A stretch of 64,000 bases of DNA from Symbiodinium natans (GCA_905221605.1 CAJNDS010000459.1:62001-126000); one strand, 5' to 3'; shown: positions 32,273 to 39,849, counted from the first letter of the stretch. Notes: generated by a model from the letters alone, not told the origin. Program-made: numbers and translations.

Positions 32273-32898
32273 GTTTTCCCGCGTTGCATACATCTCTTAG
32301 TCTGTTGGTGTGTCTTCATGTCGTATTTTCTTACAATTGCCCCGCATTTCTCACACGTTGCCTTTTCAGACACTTTTTGCTTGTTGTTCTGTCGCCACTC
32401 ACTATTGTATTTCTGAACGTGTTCTTTGTTGTCCTGCTTCCAATTTCTATTATATTCTTGATAATGTTCCTTTCGCTCCTCTCTGTATGCTTTAAGCTTC
32501 TCCTTGTTGTTTTCTCTATAAGCTTTGTCTGTTTCACGTTTATGTTCCTTTGTAGCATCTCTGAATTCTTGTTGTGTTCTTCCTGCTATATGTTTGTTAA
32601 TACACTCAGTATTTTGTATGTGAAAACCTTCTCGTCGTAGTAACTCATCTTTGCTATTACATGGATAATTCTCCACTAATTCTATTTTACAATTTAAAAT
32701 GTCATAAGTGTCAAATATATCGAACGAACGTGTTTTTCCATGGTTTCCCTTCAAATATGAATTATAATGATGTCTATGTCTTGCCATTCTTTGACTTAAA
32801 CTTTCGCAAGTGCTACCAATATAACACATGTTATAGCCATTATCAACTATTTTATAAATTTTACCGTTCTCATATCTTGTCATATCTCTACTTATCAT
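32266..32898 (-). CDS. GIY-YIG endonuclease with C-terminal zinc finger, 210 aa
   Basis: An N-terminal GIY-YIG nuclease domain: KIY (13-15), YIG (26-28), catalytic Arg37 (SLSQRMARHR) and metal-binding Glu90 (LLRREGF). All expected catalytic positions are present. Residues about 110-175 are a long charged helix of repeated KEHxxxYNxxWRQ-type units, followed by a zinc finger C182-x2-C185...H197...C203. Such nucleases occur in many large DNA viruses and polinton-like viruses, as homing or replication-repair enzymes; which applies here is unknown. A CTTAAAGAC motif precedes the ATG by about 10-20 bp. It sits between the zinc-finger and integrase genes in the same orientation, suggesting a co-expressed minus-strand cluster. 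Confidence 0.9.
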   Translation of the reverse strand: MISRDMTRYENGKIYKIVDNGYNMCYIGSTCESLSQRMARHRHHYNSYLKGNHGKTRSFDIFDTYDILNCKIELVENYPCNSKDELLRREGFHIQNTECINKHIAGRTQQEFRDATKEHKRETDKAYRENNKEKLKAYREERKEHYQEYNRNWKQDNKEHVQKYNSEWRQNNKQKVSEKATCEKCGAIVRKYDMKTHQQTKRCMQRGKTA

Positions 32899-32921
32899 TC
32901 TTTTCTTGTCTTTAAGATGTT

Positions 32922-33854
32922 TTATTCATTCACTAATAATAGTTCATGCCTATTATACTGTTTAGTTTTACCTTCTAAAATATAGAACTTATTTAATGTG
33001 GTATCTCTATCTACTTTGGCAACTGTATAAATTTGTGGATGCCACCGACTACGGGTCTCCTTCCTCGAACTATAATTTCCTTTTCCTTTGTCGTATATTT
33101 TGACTTTATCCCCTTCTTCTATTTTAGGATAATTTCTTAAATATTTTTCTTTCAACACTAAATTAGCCTTTACATTTACTTCGTTGTCGTCTTCGTGTGC
33201 TTTATTCGGTGTAAATCCTGTGCTCGAATGAACCATCATATTATTATATTTCTTTAATACTGGTTTCAACATTTCAGACCAACTTTGTTTAGTAAATTCG
33301 GCTCTGTCTCCTATCATTTTCTTAAAGGTTCTTATTGCTCTCTCGGCTACGTTAGCGTGTGTCAATGTTACTATATGGTTAATACCTTCGCCTTTAAAAT
33401 AATCTTGAAGTTTTTTAGAATTGAAGCTACCTTCATCGTCTGAATAAATACTCATCGGATGCCCTAACGTTTTGAAACACTCTAAAACCGCATCATATAC
33501 ATCAACACCATCTTTACTTTTTAATGGGACGACATGAACTTTTTTGCTAAATATATCAATACATAAAAGGGCATATCTCAATTTATCTTTTGTTCCTGTG
33601 TCTCTCATTAAGCTTTGCATATCCATAATATCAATCTGAAATTCAAATCTGCTAAAAGGTGCAGAATAGCTATTAAAATTTTTGTATCCTTGCTTTTGCT
33701 TGTTAGGTTGCTTTTTAACCCAATCTTTAACAAATTGAAGACTCACACCTGCGCCATCTTTGTTAGCTTCCTTGTATAAACTCTGAATGCTACCATAACC
33801 ACGTTCTAAGTCATAATATATATTGCTTAATATTTCTTCCTTGCTTAAACTCAT
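32922..33854 (-). CDS. int: Retrovirus-type (rve) integrase, 310 aa
   Basis: This catalyses insertion of element DNA. I use the ATG at 33854; the longer frame from 33971 reads through the shared promoter region and is hydrophobic. The DDE core shows D75 (FQIDIMDMQ), D139 (IYSDDEGSF) and E171 (NVAERAIRTFKK). D139-E171 spacing is 32 residues, near the D,D-35-E norm. The N-terminal 60 residues may form a helix-turn-helix. The C-terminal RWHPQIYTVAKV region resembles the SH3-like tail of Maverick integrases. All catalytic acids are intact. The gene is divergent from the 186-aa gene at 33936, with which it shares an 80-bp promoter region. Confidence 0.93.
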   Translation of the reverse strand: MSLSKEEILSNIYYDLERGYGSIQSLYKEANKDGAGVSLQFVKDWVKKQPNKQKQGYKNFNSYSAPFSRFEFQIDIMDMQSLMRDTGTKDKLRYALLCIDIFSKKVHVVPLKSKDGVDVYDAVLECFKTLGHPMSIYSDDEGSFNSKKLQDYFKGEGINHIVTLTHANVAERAIRTFKKMIGDRAEFTKQSWSEMLKPVLKKYNNMMVHSSTGFTPNKAHEDDNEVNVKANLVLKEKYLRNYPKIEEGDKVKIYDKGKGNYSSRKETRSRWHPQIYTVAKVDRDTTLNKFYILEGKTKQYNRHELLLVNE

Positions 33855-33935
33855 ATAAAGAGTAGAGAAAAGAAGCAATGATAAAAAAGGACTTAAAAAC
33901 GACTTAAAGACTTGACGACTTATTATGTTAGTGAG
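33855..33935. promoter_or_regulatory. Divergent viral promoter region
   Basis: An 81-bp spacer between integrase (minus) and the 186-aa gene (plus). It contains GGACTTAAAAAC (33889-33900) followed by GACTTAAAGACTTGACGACT (33901-33920), the second matching the sequence upstream of the polymerase gene almost base for base. Duplication of the motif in a divergent spacer suits two start sites. Confidence 0.5.
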
Positions 33936-34496
33936 ATGAAGGCTTGTATTTACAATTGTCCTAACTGTCAAAAGTTAAAAAACCTTGAGTTGTGCTTTCC
34001 TGATAATGTCAATGACAATATTAAGGAATTCCTAACTTGTTCTGATATTATTGACAATGATGTTTATGATGACCTATATCTGTTTGCTCGGATGTATCCC
34101 TTAGACTTAACCCAGAAAGAAATAAAACGTTGTTGTTTTGATTTTAGAGTAGACCCAAATCTTTTTCGTAAATATATCAATACTAATACAATGGAGCACA
34201 TTAAAACCATATATGATAATTTTTATGACTTGCACTTTTGCGCTGAATATTTTAACAAACGTGCTACTTGTTTCGGTGATTTATTCTTTTACAACAACAA
34301 GATGTATAGTGAAGTTTATATAATACTTGAAATTGTCATAGACATATATTTATTTAAGAAGAATACAAGATGTAAGCCTCACGATTATAAGTTCTTCAAA
34401 CATGATATTCATGAAGAAATATTTGATATAATGGAAAAACAAGCTGAAAGTATATTGGCATGTAAAACAAACAAAAGTATTCTCAAACAAACCTAA
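33936..34496 (+). CDS. Viral orphan protein, 186 aa, N-terminal cysteines
   Basis: Start chosen at ATG 33936, the first in-frame ATG. The N-terminus has C4, C8 and C11 (MKACIYNCPNCQ), with C20 nearby, suggesting a small zinc site. The rest is rich in Asp, Tyr, Phe and Asn, with helical segments such as SEVYIILEIVIDIYLF (possibly a buried or membrane-associated helix). I do not recognise a family. Its sharing of the polymerase-type promoter motif argues for expression with the replication genes. A hairpin overlaps its stop codon. Confidence 0.7.
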   Translation: MKACIYNCPNCQKLKNLELCFPDNVNDNIKEFLTCSDIIDNDVYDDLYLFARMYPLDLTQKEIKRCCFDFRVDPNLFRKYINTNTMEHIKTIYDNFYDLHFCAEYFNKRATCFGDLFFYNNKMYSEVYIILEIVIDIYLFKKNTRCKPHDYKFFKHDIHEEIFDIMEKQAESILACKTNKSILKQT

Positions 34497-34509
34497 CTAT
34501 TAATAGGTT
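34490..34509. terminator. Hairpin overlapping the stop of the 186-aa gene
   Basis: AACCTA (34490-34495) and TAGGTT (34504-34509) form a 6-bp stem around the TAA stop at 34494-34496. A second stem, TAACACG (34527-34533) with CGTGTTA (34548-34554), lies just upstream of the next ATG at 34566. Either could be the 3'-end signal. Confidence 0.45.
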
Positions 34510-34565
34510 ACATTAATAATTAAGTTTAACACGTTTTAAAGGTAAAGCGTGTTACAACCTTAATC

Positions 34566-34943
34566 ATGGGAAGTTCAACATCTACCCAACAAACAACAAC
34601 ACGACCTTTAATAAATCCTAAACCTATACATGTTCATCCTAAATTCTCGATGGGTGAATGTATATTTACAGTTGATAACCCCGAACTGTATAGAGACCAC
34701 TCATGTAAAGTAATATTTAAATATGTTGTAAATGATGAAGTTTGTAAAGATATACGCGGGAAGATAATAAAAGATATAATAACTGGATGTTCACATTATA
34801 CCGAATGGTATTTAAGGACATACATACCCATCGAAAACGAAGATAAAAATAATTGGTTTGTATTTAAAACAACCCTCGGAGAACTTGAAGAAACAATCGC
34901 CATTTATAAATTAAATAACTTTTCATATCATATTTATCCTTGA
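34566..34943 (+). CDS. Viral orphan protein, 125 aa, possible N-myristoylation site
   Basis: Begins MGSSTSTQ, which fits the N-myristoylation pattern MGxxxS/T. A Thr/Pro-rich linker follows to about residue 25, then a compact mixed alpha/beta-looking domain (CIFTVDNPELYRDHSC, DIITGCSHYTEWYL). No family recognised. It lies between two hairpins and is convergent with the 112-aa gene. If myristoylated, membrane association would be plausible; that is inference from eight residues. Confidence 0.65.
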   Translation: MGSSTSTQQTTTRPLINPKPIHVHPKFSMGECIFTVDNPELYRDHSCKVIFKYVVNDEVCKDIRGKIIKDIITGCSHYTEWYLRTYIPIENEDKNNWFVFKTTLGELEETIAIYKLNNFSYHIYP

Positions 34944-34948
34944 TGAGT

Positions 34949-34973
34949 TTTAATATTATCAAATAATATTAAA
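34949..34973. terminator. Perfect hairpin between convergent small genes
   Basis: TTTAATATTAT (34949-34959) and ATAATATTAAA (34963-34973) form an 11-bp perfect stem with a CAA loop, between the stops at 34943 and 34981. It is symmetric and can serve both genes. Confidence 0.65.
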
Positions 34974-34980
34974 TCACATC

Positions 34981-35319
34981 TCACTCCTCGCTTTTAGCGG
35001 GTGTTTTAAATTGATACTTTTCTTGTTCTTTGTTGAATTCGATATCATAATATTTCAATGTGTCTTCTTTTGGGACTTTGATTTCGCCCTTATTCAGTCT
35101 TTCCATGTAAGTTTTCCTTTTCTTGCTCCAATCGCTTTTCTCGCTTTTATCAACTGGTGTTGTCGTTGTGTTTTTTTCATAAGTGCTTGGTTTCTTAACA
35201 TTATCCTTAACCAATTGTTGAACAATACCTAAAATTTCGTTAATCTTCAATTGAGTCATATTGTGATTTTCTATAACAGTGTTATAAATCATGTCCGTGC
35301 TCACCTTACCCTCGGTCAT
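34981..35319 (-). CDS. Viral orphan protein, 112 aa, charged
   Basis: A highly charged, Lys/Glu/Thr-rich protein. The first 45 residues (MTQLKINEILGIVQQLV) look like an amphipathic helix, possibly oligomerising; the middle is a Ser/Thr/Lys linker, and the C-terminal 40 residues contain KRKTYMERLNKGEIKVP. No known domain seen. The start is preceded directly by the palindromic ATACGTTATTACGTAT hairpin at 35320-35335. Confidence 0.55.
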   Translation of the reverse strand: MTEGKVSTDMIYNTVIENHNMTQLKINEILGIVQQLVKDNVKKPSTYEKNTTTTPVDKSEKSDWSKKRKTYMERLNKGEIKVPKEDTLKYYDIEFNKEQEKYQFKTPAKSEE

Positions 35320-35335
35320 ATACGTTATTACGTAT
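35320..35335. terminator. Small palindromic hairpin ATACGT-TATT-ACGTAT
   Basis: A perfect 6-bp stem with a 4-base loop, positioned just after the stop of the upstream minus-strand gene (35344) and directly before the ATG of the next (35319). It could end one transcript or control the next. Confidence 0.45.
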
Positions 35336-35343
35336 TCTACCCT

Positions 35344-35646
35344 TTAGACCCTGATAATCTCCTCAATATCGGCATCGCTCAAGGGTTCTTTTACGTGTTG
35401 AATACACCACCCTTTCGGCTTCAAGTGTTCAATTATACTTTTAATGTGTGCTTCTGTCTGTGGTTTTCTTAAGTCAATCTGTGCCCAAATAAACTTAAAT
35501 GTTTCGGGTTCATATTTTAATAATCTTTGTTCCCATCCTAAACTCGTCCAACAATCTAAATCAATACCTGTAACATAATAATCGCATTTTTCAGCCACTT
35601 TTGCTATCGAGATTTTGTTCTGGTAAATGTTTAGAAGTTTTCCCAT
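35344..35646 (-). CDS. Viral orphan protein, 100 aa (possible second half of a split gene)
   Basis: Contains a well-formed globular stretch (DYYVTGIDLDCWTSLGWEQ, then FIWAQIDLRKPQTEAHI). Its first 19 codons overlap, in another frame, the end of the zinc-binding frame at 35591-35824. The start ATG lies directly after an in-frame TAA, so an independent start is possible. Alternatively the two frames are halves of one gene separated by a frameshift near 35600-35640. No family recognised. Confidence 0.55.
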   Translation of the reverse strand: MGKLLNIYQNKISIAKVAEKCDYYVTGIDLDCWTSLGWEQRLLKYEPETFKFIWAQIDLRKPQTEAHIKSIIEHLKPKGWCIQHVKEPLSDADIEEIIRV

Positions 35647-35824
35647 ATATATTACCCGTTAAATGTTTTTCCCGACATCTAACGCACGTTTTACATATTT
35701 TGCCATAACAACCGATAAAATACGATTTAGGAACATAGCTATGGCAAAATTTACAAAAACCGATGTCTTGATTATAACCTTCGTTTGGTTCGTTTGTTAA
35801 TTTAAATTCTACTATATTCTTCAT
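35591..35824 (-). CDS. Viral zinc-binding protein, 77 aa (possible first half of a split gene)
   Basis: Cysteines C24, C27, C39, C44, C47 and C50 (CKFCHSY..., CKTCVRC) form a zinc-ribbon or treble-clef-like cluster. The C-terminal 20 residues (KTSKHLPEQNLDSKSG) are low in complexity and lie in the overlap with the next frame, as expected if the true continuation is in the other frame. The ATG is preceded by TTATTATTATTAAT, part of a 13-bp perfect hairpin at 35826-35855, and matches the AT-type start motif of the ATPase and fibre genes. Confidence 0.55.
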   Translation of the reverse strand: MKNIVEFKLTNEPNEGYNQDIGFCKFCHSYVPKSYFIGCYGKICKTCVRCREKHLTGNIYGKTSKHLPEQNLDSKSG

Positions 35825-35825
35825 A

Positions 35826-35855
35826 TTAATAATAATAACAATTTATTATTATTAA
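35826..35855. promoter_or_regulatory. AT palindrome at the zinc-binding gene start
   Basis: TTAATAATAATAA (35826-35838) and its exact reverse complement (35843-35855) with a 4-base loop. It abuts the ATG at 35824. Similar TTAATAATA strings directly precede the ATPase ATG (36621-36630) and, as AATTATTATTATA, the fibre ATG. This looks like the viral AT-type promoter or leader element. Confidence 0.5.
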
Positions 35856-36085
35856 ACGCAATGGGGTATGAGTTCCTTAAGATTTAATCAAACGAATTAA
35901 GCAACTGCTTATGAGATGCTATTGAACGTGTCGCACTACTTCCCTTTCATGTGTCCGTTCAATGTGAAACAATGGGGCTCTGTGCTTGGGGGCAACTGTC
36001 ATGTTTAAAGAACAACATTTCTTTAAACATAATACCGAAAACGCGTTTTCTTGTGTCATAATCTAATAAAAACAAACCTTTAATG
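35856..36085. ncRNA. Structured non-coding viral spacer
   Basis: The longest gene-free stretch inside the viral block (230 bp), of higher GC than its neighbours. It contains ATTGAACG (35921-35928) pairing with CGTTCAAT (35956-35963), and a perfect 10-bp stem ATGTTTAAAG / CTTTAAACAT at 36001-36030. The second lies about 55 bp after the 114-aa gene's stop and may be its terminator. The first has no adjacent gene end. A small RNA, origin or packaging signal is possible; no family match is claimed. Confidence 0.3.
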
Positions 36086-36430
36086 TCAATCCATACTGTT
36101 TAATCCTAAGTTCCTTTTTAGCTCCTCTACTTCTTTTTCTAATATTTCTATTCTTTCTTCGGGTGTTGGTTTTCTTGACCTGAACCCTGTATCTACTGTA
36201 TCAACATCTTCATTATCTTTCATGTTTGTTTTGAATATAGCGTTTCCGTCGGGCGTCGTATTCCTGCCAACTTTCCAAGAAGAACGATTCTCTACCTGAT
36301 TAACTACGACGTTACCCTGTTTATCTGTTGTTGTTTTAGTTTGTTTATACAATGCCTTTTTACCACATCTACAAAAGTTACAATCAACACTACTTTTATC
36401 AATGTGAAACCCTCCGCTGTTCTCTTCCAT
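36086..36430 (-). CDS. Viral orphan protein, 114 aa, C-terminal coiled coil
   Basis: The N-terminal part includes VDCNFCRCGKKALYK with three closely spaced cysteines, then a polar Thr/Asn-rich middle (TTDKQGNVVVNQVENRSSW), and a C-terminal heptad helix (PEERIEILEKEVEELKRNLG). A short structural or adaptor protein is plausible; no family recognised. The start is preceded by AATAATATTA, the AT-type motif shared with the ATPase and fibre genes, suggesting co-expression with morphogenesis genes. Confidence 0.6.
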   Translation of the reverse strand: MEENSGGFHIDKSSVDCNFCRCGKKALYKQTKTTTDKQGNVVVNQVENRSSWKVGRNTTPDGNAIFKTNMKDNEDVDTVDTGFRSRKPTPEERIEILEKEVEELKRNLGLNSMD

Positions 36431-36435
36431 TAATA

Positions 36436-36591
36436 TTATTTAGATTTTTTCATATTTTTAAGATAATAACAAACGGCTTTCAAGAACTCTAACAAACTAC
36501 GACAACACATTCTGTATCTTGGTGTTTTTATTACTTCGTCTAATTTCTCTATCTCATCTATTACATCTATATAGTTTTTGTAGTTATACAT
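36436..36591 (-). CDS. Small viral orphan protein, 51 aa
   Basis: A short frame from ATG 36591 to TAA 36436-36438, filling the spacer between the 114-aa gene and the divergent ATPase. The sequence is protein-like: an acidic helix (YIDVIDEIEKLDEVIK), then PRYRMCCRSLLEFLKAV and a basic tail (NMKKSK). The ATG is preceded by ATTTAATAT, consistent with the AT-type start motif. It is one of several tightly packed minus-strand genes here. Function unknown. Confidence 0.5.
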   Translation of the reverse strand: MYNYKNYIDVIDEIEKLDEVIKTPRYRMCCRSLLEFLKAVCYYLKNMKKSK

Positions 36592-36630
36592 ATATTAAAT
36601 AACGATATAATTTTCTATGTATTAATAATA

Positions 36631-37425
36631 ATGTCAAACATTCCGATAGTTAAACCTGTTAATGTCAAAGAATACGAGTTCAAACAATCTAAATATGAAG
36701 TAGCCCCGAGATTACCTTTCAGTCAAATAATAACTGGCCCTTCTGGAAGTGGTAAAGGCATATTATTACAGTCAATGATATTAGACATTTATCGCGATGT
36801 TTTCGCAAGAATATATGTATGGTCGCCCTCTGTTTCAATTGACCCTAACTGGACTCCTGTTAAAAGGTATATTCAGAACGATTTGAAGGTGGATTTAGAG
36901 AAAGAAAAATGTATGTTTGATGAATACAACCCCTCGGAATTAGAAGAAGTCATAAACAGACAACATAAAATAACTGAGTATCAAAAGAAGAATGGACACA
37001 AGCAATTGCATTCAATATTAATTATTGTTGATGATTTTGCTGATTCAAAGAGTTTTTCACGCAACAGTCCATTATTAAATCAATTATATGTAAGGGGACG
37101 ACATAAAGCGATATGTATTATCACTGCAACACAAAAATTTAACGCACTGTCTCCAATAATTCGTGTCAATAGTCGTCAGTTGTTCTTCTTTAGATTAAGG
37201 AATTACAAAGAAATAGAAACAATGGTTGAGGAATTAAGCGCCGTATTGATTAAAAAATCTTCTGTAGCAGATACTAAAAATCTTGCAGAAGCAAAGAAAT
37301 TATTATTGGAAGTGTATAATTTAGCTACAGAAGAACCGTATAGTTTTTTATTCATTAACTTGATGAAAGCAGACGTAAATGATATGTTTTATAAAAGGTT
37401 TGATGCTAAATTAGTTATAGATTAA
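36631..37425 (+). CDS. A32-like genome-packaging ATPase, 264 aa
   Basis: A P-loop ATPase of the FtsK/HerA superfamily, the class that pumps DNA into capsids of Polintons, virophages and large DNA viruses. Walker A is GPSGSGKG at 36-43 in the context FSQIITGPSGSGKG; Walker B is IIVDDF at 131-136; the following RGRHKAICIITATQKF (155-170) matches the sensor/arginine region of A32-type proteins. Length is usual for the family. The start follows ATTAATAATA directly. It is convergent with the fibre gene, and a 13-bp hairpin spans both stops. Its presence implies that the element makes, or recently made, particles. Confidence 0.92.
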   Translation: MSNIPIVKPVNVKEYEFKQSKYEVAPRLPFSQIITGPSGSGKGILLQSMILDIYRDVFARIYVWSPSVSIDPNWTPVKRYIQNDLKVDLEKEKCMFDEYNPSELEEVINRQHKITEYQKKNGHKQLHSILIIVDDFADSKSFSRNSPLLNQLYVRGRHKAICIITATQKFNALSPIIRVNSRQLFFFRLRNYKEIETMVEELSAVLIKKSSVADTKNLAEAKKLLLEVYNLATEEPYSFLFINLMKADVNDMFYKRFDAKLVID

Positions 37426-37453
37426 TAATATTATTTTGCTATAATATTATTAA
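37422..37453. terminator. 13-bp perfect hairpin spanning both stop codons
   Basis: TTAATAATATTAT (37422-37434), loop TTTGCT, ATAATATTATTAA (37441-37453). The ATPase stop (37423-37425) and the fibre stop (37450-37452) are each inside one arm. It is the strongest of the viral 3'-end hairpins. Confidence 0.7.
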
Positions 37454-39810
37454 TCATCATCCTTAATTTTCTTTTTCAACTTTGTTATTTCTCCTTTCAT
37501 CGTTGCCATTTCCTTTTTCATTGTTTTTACTAAATCTTTTAATTCTTCTACTTCATTTATTGTTGCTTGTAATGCACTCCATAAAATAGGAACACAAGAA
37601 GTATAATCAAACTTTAAATATCCGTCTTTGCCTTCTTTAACTATATTTTGCCATTCATCTGGGACTTTTTTACTTAAAAAGTCATTAGCAATAAAACCAC
37701 AACATGATTTACCCTTTTGTCTGTCGTCAATAAAATGATATGTTTTTGGAACAATGTATTTAACTAATTCCACTGCTTTTTTTTGGTTAAGTTCCTTAAT
37801 ATCTTTCTTCAACCTTTTATCAGAACTTGGAATTAGAGACCCTGTATATTCAATATCTCCATTAACGAGAATGCCACCTGGTGAAATTGAAAACACATCA
37901 TTCGATACTGAAACACTACCAAAATAAAATGCATATTCACCTCCTGCGTCAGTATTTAAAAATTGTATTTGGTCTACGGTGCTTATTGTCTCTTGTGTTA
38001 TTTCTAAGTTATTCATTTTTACTTTTCCATCAGTTATTTTAATTTCTGGTGTGCTACTTTCTAATCCAACAGTTAAATTAATGTCGCCTAACGTGTCTCC
38101 ATTTCGAACAAACAATTTATATTGTCCGTCCAATACTTCTTTAAACTCACTACTATTTTGAAACATAAAACGACCCCAACTAATAACATCGCTTTCGCCA
38201 ATGATATTACCAATACTATTAAATGTTTGATTGTTTGTAACTGCTCTATTAATTGTAATTCCGTTAGTGTCGTTTAATTGTAGTGCTATTGTTCCTGTTG
38301 TAGGGTCGTTTGTTCGGTTCGTCGGTTGTAATGAAAAATTAATTTCTTCTGTTGATATTACATTTAATGAATTATTAACGTCTGCTCTTTGAAATATTCT
38401 CCCTGAATTATTAATATAAATATCACTATTAAAAGTTGCTATGTTTTGAAATGATGAAGTGCCACCAAAATTAGCATTCCCACCACTTACATTTAGTTTA
38501 TTTGCTCCTTGAATTGCTCCGATGCCTAAACTTAAACAATAAACACCATTACCGTTAGCAGTATTTAATAATAGTAATGAAGAACTGTCGTTGCTTGTGT
38601 TATAAGCATTGATATTAAATGAATTAAATTTTAAATATCCTTGTGCATTTTTTACAGTCATAACATTCGACGCGTCTGTTGTATCTTTATAAAATGTAAG
38701 TCCTGAGTTATTAGATATATTACAATTTTCACCGTCAAAATTTAAATCATTTGTTAAATCTAAATTACCATCAACTTTTAAATTCTGCCTAATAATAGCA
38801 CTATCAACAACATCCAAATTATACCCGCTTGTTAATGTTTCCGTTCCTGTATCTACTAATAAGGAATGTGATTTAACATATTGATTAGCATTATTATTTA
38901 AGTTTAATATTCTACCAGTATCGCCAACTGAATTATAACAATCGATATTATCATTATTAAAAGTAATATAATTATCAGTATTTCTAACGGTAAATGATAA
39001 ATTAGCGTCTGCTGTATTTTCCACTACTAAACCACCTGTTGGCGTTTCTATTTTCCCACTCATTTTATACCCTGCATTATTATTAGTTAAATCAAGTTGT
39101 TTAATAGCGTCATCTGATGTATTATTACAAAATATCTTATCCCCTTGCAAAGTTATATAACTCGTTGCGTTCTTAAACTCTGCTAATACTTTATCACCTC
39201 CTCCTGTCTGATTGCTAAATAATAACCCTTCTACCGGACTAATATTTATAGTTGAATTATTTAATGTTAATCCACTATGAATAATCGTAGGGGCGGAACA
39301 ATCAATAATAGGATTGGCACTAAATCTATTGGTAAAATCACTTACTGGAACTCTTAAAGCGAGTAAATTATCTATTTCCGTTGTTGTGTATGTGTCGCCT
39401 CCTCCTCCTGCTATTAATCCGTCTACTTCGGTTTTATTATAATAATTTGTTCCTAATTGGGTGTTGGTCTGGTAATTTGTTGATAAATTTGTGTCTATTT
39501 GAGTTTGTGTGTAATAATTCGTAAAGGTTGAGTCTATTTCTGTTTTATTGTAAAATGTGCTCGTTAAGGTGGTGTTTGTTTGATACTCCGTATCTAATAA
39601 GTGCGTTAAAGAACTGATATTATGAAAGTTTTGTAGTTGCTTTGTGTTTAAAACATCTATAGAGTCGGTGTTTGCTTGTATGTTTGAAGAATTCGCGGTG
39701 TTGATGTCTCCTAATTCTGTTTTTGTGGCATATAACAAAGAAATGTCTGTTCCACCAACAATAACATTATCTGCTGTAAGTGTATTTGTGTTGTTTAAAG
39801 TAAGAACCAT
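37450..39810 (-). CDS. Fibre-like protein with C-terminal S74 chaperone domain, 786 aa
   Basis: Likely a trimeric surface fibre or receptor-binding protein. Residues about 1-150 carry spaced YYNKTEVD/YYTQTQID-type units typical of tail-fibre coiled segments. About 150-655 is Asn/Thr-rich beta-type sequence with recurring LNNNA, YITFNNDNI and YLKFNSFNI motifs, suggestive of stacked beta structure. From residue about 662, SSDKRLKKDIKEL begins a peptidase S74 intramolecular chaperone domain (SDxRLK with catalytic Ser-Asp, then CCGFIANDF and YTSCVPILWSAL). A C-terminal coiled coil from about 752 follows. In S74 proteins the chaperone trimerises the fibre, then cleaves itself off. The S-D and K residues are present, so self-cleavage is plausible. 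Confidence 0.88.
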   Translation of the reverse strand: MVLTLNNTNTLTADNVIVGGTDISLLYATKTELGDINTANSSNIQANTDSIDVLNTKQLQNFHNISSLTHLLDTEYQTNTTLTSTFYNKTEIDSTFTNYYTQTQIDTNLSTNYQTNTQLGTNYYNKTEVDGLIAGGGGDTYTTTEIDNLLALRVPVSDFTNRFSANPIIDCSAPTIIHSGLTLNNSTINISPVEGLLFSNQTGGGDKVLAEFKNATSYITLQGDKIFCNNTSDDAIKQLDLTNNNAGYKMSGKIETPTGGLVVENTADANLSFTVRNTDNYITFNNDNIDCYNSVGDTGRILNLNNNANQYVKSHSLLVDTGTETLTSGYNLDVVDSAIIRQNLKVDGNLDLTNDLNFDGENCNISNNSGLTFYKDTTDASNVMTVKNAQGYLKFNSFNINAYNTSNDSSSLLLLNTANGNGVYCLSLGIGAIQGANKLNVSGGNANFGGTSSFQNIATFNSDIYINNSGRIFQRADVNNSLNVISTEEINFSLQPTNRTNDPTTGTIALQLNDTNGITINRAVTNNQTFNSIGNIIGESDVISWGRFMFQNSSEFKEVLDGQYKLFVRNGDTLGDINLTVGLESSTPEIKITDGKVKMNNLEITQETISTVDQIQFLNTDAGGEYAFYFGSVSVSNDVFSISPGGILVNGDIEYTGSLIPSSDKRLKKDIKELNQKKAVELVKYIVPKTYHFIDDRQKGKSCCGFIANDFLSKKVPDEWQNIVKEGKDGYLKFDYTSCVPILWSALQATINEVEELKDLVKTMKKEMATMKGEITKLKKKIKDDD

Positions 39811-39812
39811 TA

Positions 39813-39839
39813 TAATAATAATTAGATAAATTATTATTA
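39813..39839. terminator. 11-bp perfect hairpin between fibre start and truncated gene
   Basis: TAATAATAATT (39813-39823), loop AGATA, AATTATTATTA (39829-39839). It lies about 10 bp beyond the stop of the minus-strand gene at 39850 and directly upstream of the fibre ATG, so it may serve as 3' signal of one and start element of the other. Confidence 0.6.
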
Positions 39840-39849
39840 GAATGTTATA

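Noticed and set aside
32922-33971. Longer integrase start at 33971
   Set aside because: The extra 39 residues cross the divergent promoter motif and overlap the opposite gene; ATG 33854 matches the family N-terminus better.
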